This document shows positions 6,146 through 7,930 of a DNA stretch of 7,930 bases, one piece after another; the first letter of the stretch is position 1, and the number at the start of each line of letters is the position of its first letter. This DNA is from Alphaproteobacteria bacterium (lineage in GTDB: Bacteria; Pseudomonadota; Alphaproteobacteria; Rhodospirillales; Rhodospirillaceae). The translations under genes were made by a program, and so were the position numbers. The notes below the pieces were generated by a model, which did not search any database, was not told the DNA's origin, and was given only the letters and a program-made list of their open reading frames with translations. Location: positions 1 to 7,930 of the forward strand of contig JADGDA010000108.1 in NCBI GenBank assembly GCA_015228695.1, given 5' to 3'.

Positions 6146-6683
6146 CGCCGCGTCGCTCCCGCCGGCCCCCCGGCTGCTGGCGGTGATCGGCCTCGATGAT
6201 CGGGGGGCGGAGGGCGCGCGCCACGCCCTCCGGCTCGCCCGGGAAAGGGGCGGGTCCGTCGTGGTGGCCCATGTGGTCGATCACATGCCGGGGCTTGAAA
6301 CCGATCACTGGCCGTTTCTCACCTCCGTGGAAATGGAGGCGGAATTGGCGGTGTCGGCCCGCCGGCGCCTGGACCGGCTCATGGACCGGCACGGCCTCGG
6401 GGGCCAGCGGAGAATCACGACCGGCCACCCCGCGCGGACAATCGCCCACCTCGCGGCCTCCCTGCGGAGCGACGCGATCGTCGTTGGCAGTCACGCCAAT
6501 TCCCTGCCCCCCCACGCCGCTCCCCGGATCATCGAAGCGCCGACGGGGAGAGGGGGCGTGGCGGGCTTCGTCCAGGCGCTCTGGCGTTCAGCGTGGACCG
6601 GCCGCCATCTCGGCGAGCAGGCTACGGGCGGTCTCGAACTCGCCGGCCTCGGCGAAGGCGATGGCGGCAAACATCCTGGATAA
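6129..6683 (+). CDS. UspA-like universal stress protein with an atypical C-terminus
   Basis: The 184-residue cytoplasmic protein has the Usp alpha/beta fold signature. It shows a first strand RLLAVIGLDD (15-24), helix RGAEGARHALRLARERG, second strand SVVVAHVVD (43-51), a helix rich in Glu/Arg (67-88), and the strand DAIVVGSH (115-122) preceded by TGHPARTIAHLAA. The ATP-binding signature G-x2-G-x9-G-S/T expected after VVGS is absent, so it is unlikely to be a canonical ATP-binding Usp. From about residue 130 on the expected final helix and PVLVV strand are not seen, and residues 154-184 are encoded opposite the small ORF at 6588-6704. The ATG at 6129 overlaps the preceding gene by 17 bp (GGGA 8 bases upstream), indicating translational coupling. 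The upstream open frame from 6060 is a shadow of the membrane protein. An alternative explanation of the tail is loss of the original stop codon. Confidence 0.8.
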   Translation: MSAATDAASLPPAPRLLAVIGLDDRGAEGARHALRLARERGGSVVVAHVVDHMPGLETDHWPFLTSVEMEAELAVSARRRLDRLMDRHGLGGQRRITTGHPARTIAHLAASLRSDAIVVGSHANSLPPHAAPRIIEAPTGRGGVAGFVQALWRSAWTGRHLGEQATGGLELAGLGEGDGGKHPG

Positions 6684-6704
6684 CCAGCTCGCAGGTCGTG
6701 TCAT
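6588..6704 (-). CDS. Small ORF, 38 residues, under a sigma-54-type promoter
   Basis: I do not recognise a named family. The product begins MTRPASWLSRMFAAIAFAE and continues AGEFETARSLLAEMAAGPR. It is an amphipathic, Ala/Glu-rich peptide that looks helical from about residue 7 to 34, with no signal peptide, membrane segment or Cys. Support for coding: an AAGGA ribosome binding site 7 bases before the ATG; a run of G/C-ending codons from residue 13 on, like genuine genes nearby; a compositionally natural helix-forming product; and a sigma-54 promoter upstream at the right distance. It overlaps the 3' end of the usp gene in antisense by 96 bp. It is the first gene reached downstream of the sigma-54 activator gene on the same strand, 232 bp after its stop. 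A small adaptor or regulatory protein is possible but unproven. Confidence 0.62.
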   Translation of the reverse strand: MTRPASWLSRMFAAIAFAEAGEFETARSLLAEMAAGPR

Positions 6705-6711
6705 GTCTTGA

Positions 6712-6716
6712 TCCTT
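6712..6716 (-). promoter_or_regulatory. Ribosome binding site of the 38-residue ORF
   Basis: On the minus strand GAAGGAT precedes the ATG at 6704, with AAGGA separated by 7 bases. This near-ideal Shine-Dalgarno placement is one of the main reasons for calling the small ORF. Confidence 0.7.
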
Positions 6717-6747
6717 CAAAAGTGGAGCCTCCTTGGCCCCGCTTCTG

Positions 6748-6764
6748 AAGCACGAATGATGCCA
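6748..6764 (-). promoter_or_regulatory. Sigma-54 (-24/-12) promoter for the small ORF
   Basis: The minus strand reads TGGCATCATTCGTGCTT. Against the consensus TGGCACG-N4-TTGCWT it has the invariant GG and GC at exactly 10 bases spacing, TGGCA intact, and TGCTT at -12. The predicted start is near 6738, leaving a leader of about 34 bases containing the ribosome binding site. Confidence 0.72.
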
Positions 6765-6769
6765 CGTCG

Positions 6770-6782
6770 TAATTCATTGAAA
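6770..6782 (-). promoter_or_regulatory. IHF-like site between activator site and promoter
   Basis: The minus strand TTTCAATGAATTA matches WATCAA-N4-TTR with one mismatch, in a locally AT-rich tract (6771-6800) that stands out from the GC-rich surroundings. It also sits in a 6-bp inverted repeat (ATTCAT/ATGAAT, 6772-6787). DNA bending between enhancer and sigma-54 promoter is a usual arrangement. Confidence 0.4.
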
Positions 6783-6818
6783 TGAATATGTTTTTATAGC
6801 CCCCCCTTGGGGGATGGA

Positions 6819-6830
6819 TGCAATTTGCAA
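6819..6830. promoter_or_regulatory. Candidate enhancer palindrome for the sigma-54 activator
   Basis: TGCAATTTGCAA is identical to 4545-4556 and contains the perfect palindrome TGCAA-T-TTGCA. Its centre is about 86 bp upstream of the predicted start of the small-ORF transcript, the usual enhancer distance for NtrC-type activators, whose gene is adjacent. Confidence 0.6.
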
Positions 6831-6916
6831 TAGTTTTCGGTCGGGGGCCGTGCGCGGCCGCGCAACAGGGCCGTTTACCGCGGATCACGACGGGTGATGC
6901 CAATCGCAGCGCCGTG

Positions 6917-6929
6917 TTGCGATATGCAA
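6917..6929. promoter_or_regulatory. Second, degenerate TTGC-N5-GCAA palindrome
   Basis: TTGCGATATGCAA lies 8 bp beyond the activator stop codon and has the same TTGC/GCAA arms as the sites at 4545 and 6819 but a wider centre. It could be a weaker second activator site, about 185 bp upstream of the predicted start. Confidence 0.35.
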
Positions 6930-6936
6930 TGATGCG

Positions 6937-7930
6937 CTATCCGTTGGAGGCGTCGTGGCTTTTGCGCAGCTTGCGCCACAGCGACACGCGGTCGATGCCG
7001 AGAAGCCTGGCCGCCTGGGACTGGTTGCCCTTGGTTTGATCGAGAACCCAGCGGATGTATTCCTCCTCATGCTGCTCCAGGGTCAAAATCTGCCCCTCGC
7101 GGCTTTGGAAGGCCTGGGCGCGCCCGCGCGCGCGCAGATCGTCGGGCAGATGGGAGGGTAAAATCTGGGTGCCGGTGCAGATGGCCACGGCCCGTTCGAT
7201 GATGTTTTGAAGCTCGCGCACGTTGCCGGGATAGTCGTGGGTCTTCAGCAGGTCCAGGGCATCCGGTCCGATCTCGCTCACGGCCTTTTTCATCAGGCCC
7301 GAGAACCGGCGCAGAAAGTAGTAGGCGAGAAGGGGAATGTCCCCGGCGCGCCGCACCAGGGGCATGACGTGGAGATTGACCACGTTCAGGCGATAGTAAA
7401 GGTCCGCGCGGAAGGCCCCGTTCTTGACCGACTCCAGGGGATCGCGGTTGGTGGCGGCGATGAAGCGGACGTCCACCTTGACCAGATCGGTGCTGCCGAC
7501 CCGCATGAATTCCCGTTCCTGGATGACGCGGAGCAGCTTGACCTGCATGGCCGGCGCCATTTCCGTGATTTCATCGAGGAACAGGGTCCCCCCCGCCGCC
7601 GCCTCGATCAGACCGCTTTTTTCGGTGGTGGCTCCGGTAAAGGCCCCCTTGTCGTGGCCGAACAGTTCGTTGGCCAGCAGATCCTCGGTGAACGCTCCGC
7701 AATTGACGGCGAGAAACGGGCCGTCGGCGCGGTTGCTGGACGCATGCACATAGCGGGCGATCAATTCCTTGCCGGTGCCGCTGGCCCCGGTGATGATGAC
7801 GTTGCAATCGGTCGGAGCCACCTGCCGCGCCACTTCCAGCAAGCGCTGCATGGCGGTGTCCTGGGTGAGGATCTTGACCTTGCCCTCGAAACGCTCAAGC
7901 TGTTTGCGAAGCTCGGAGTTCTCCCTTTTG
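6937..7930 (-). CDS. Sigma-54-dependent transcriptional activator (NtrC family), C-terminal part
   Basis: This AAA+ enhancer-binding protein remodels sigma-54 RNA polymerase using ATP. The gene runs off the right edge, so only about 331 codons are present and the N-terminal sensor or receiver domain is missing. The visible part starts with a charged, coiled-coil-like linker (KRENSELRKQLERFEGK). Counting from the internal Met at 7851, the AAA+ core follows: Walker A GASGTGKE (22-29), the GAFTGA sigma-54 contact loop (69-74), Walker B GGTLFLDE (87-94), then sensor and arginine-finger segments FIAATNRD and FRADLYYRLNV, and YPGNVRELQN. A Fis-type helix-turn-helix closes the protein (GNQSQAARLLGIDRVSLWRKLRK). 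GAFTGA is intact, so it should activate sigma-54 polymerase. It is oriented toward the small ORF, and its probable binding palindromes lie just past its stop codon. The signal it senses cannot be determined here. Confidence 0.96.
   Translation of the reverse strand, partial: KRENSELRKQLERFEGKVKILTQDTAMQRLLEVARQVAPTDCNVIITGASGTGKELIARYVHASSNRADGPFLAVNCGAFTEDLLANELFGHDKGAFTGATTEKSGLIEAAAGGTLFLDEITEMAPAMQVKLLRVIQEREFMRVGSTDLVKVDVRFIAATNRDPLESVKNGAFRADLYYRLNVVNLHVMPLVRRAGDIPLLAYYFLRRFSGLMKKAVSEIGPDALDLLKTHDYPGNVRELQNIIERAVAICTGTQILPSHLPDDLRARGRAQAFQSREGQILTLEQHEEEYIRWVLDQTKGNQSQAARLLGIDRVSLWRKLRKSHDASNG

Noticed and set aside
6711..6740. Second possible -24/-12 match (GG-N10-GA) immediately before the small-ORF ribosome binding site
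   Set aside because: It lacks the invariant GC and would start transcription at or beyond the ribosome binding site. The element at 6748-6764 is better and better placed.
6802..6813. CCCCC-TT-GGGGG hairpin with a T-rich neighbour as a terminator
   Set aside because: The T-rich stretch lies on the wrong side for the plus strand and becomes A-rich on the minus strand; the loop of two bases is too small.
6851..6864. Perfect 14-bp palindrome TGCGCGGCCGCGCA as a terminator or operator
   Set aside because: It has no loop or T run, and self-complementary GC strings of this kind are expected in such GC-rich DNA.
6622..6903. 93-codon minus-strand frame across the small-ORF regulatory region
   Set aside because: No ribosome binding site and no coding-like composition. 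It crosses the sigma-54 promoter and runs out of frame with the better-supported 38-codon ORF.
1..7930. CRISPR arrays, tRNA or rRNA genes, insertion sequences, phage genes
   Set aside because: I saw no regularly spaced repeats, tRNA-like cloverleaf, rRNA sequence, transposase or terminal inverted repeats in the window.

Overview
The window is high-GC, densely coding DNA with strong G/C preference at third codon positions. Its gene content (ModA, SelO, a GT9 heptosyltransferase-like enzyme, NapC-type multihaem cytochrome, TauE/SafE permease, sigma-54 activator) fits a respiratory Gram-negative proteobacterium, most likely an alphaproteobacterium of the Rhodospirillales type. The taxonomic placement is an inference from gene style; no rRNA or tRNA is present.

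Layout. (a) 1-2798, minus strand: a run of three genes read leftwards, a GT9 glycosyltransferase (1794-2798), selO (220-1716) and the first 68 codons of modA (206 to the window edge). A perfect 16-bp tandem duplication sits over the glycosyltransferase stop codon. (b) 2799-3008: divergent intergenic region. (c) 3009-4363, plus strand: a secreted dihaem cytochrome c, a convincing intrinsic terminator, then 14 bases further on a complete membrane-anchored tetrahaem NapC/NirT quinol dehydrogenase. No catalytic reductase subunit is visible with them. (d) 4364-4698: 335 bp without a gene, holding three hairpin-forming palindromes and a TGCAATTTGCAA palindrome upstream of the next operon. (e) 4699-6683, plus strand: a tight three-gene unit, TauE/SafE permease, a small three-helix membrane protein resembling DUF1634, and a UspA-like protein. 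(f) 6588-7930, minus strand: a 38-residue small ORF, a regulatory region, and the C-terminal part of a sigma-54-dependent activator that runs off the right edge.

The most interesting structure is in (d) to (f). The 38-residue ORF has a good ribosome binding site and a well-formed sigma-54 -24/-12 promoter (GG-N10-GC) placed so that a start site would lie about 34 bases before its ATG. Upstream of that promoter are an IHF-like site, a TGCAATTTGCAA palindrome and a related TTGC-N5-GCAA palindrome, and then the gene for the sigma-54 activator itself. The identical 12-mer occurs once more, in front of the permease operon 2.3 kb away. The inferred model is a local regulon: the activator binds the TGCAA-T-TTGCA sites and drives the small protein, and possibly the permease/DUF1634/Usp operon, in response to a signal sensed by its N-terminal domain outside the window. 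The small protein overlaps the 3' end of the usp gene tail to tail, and the atypical C-terminus of Usp may be a by-product of that overlap.
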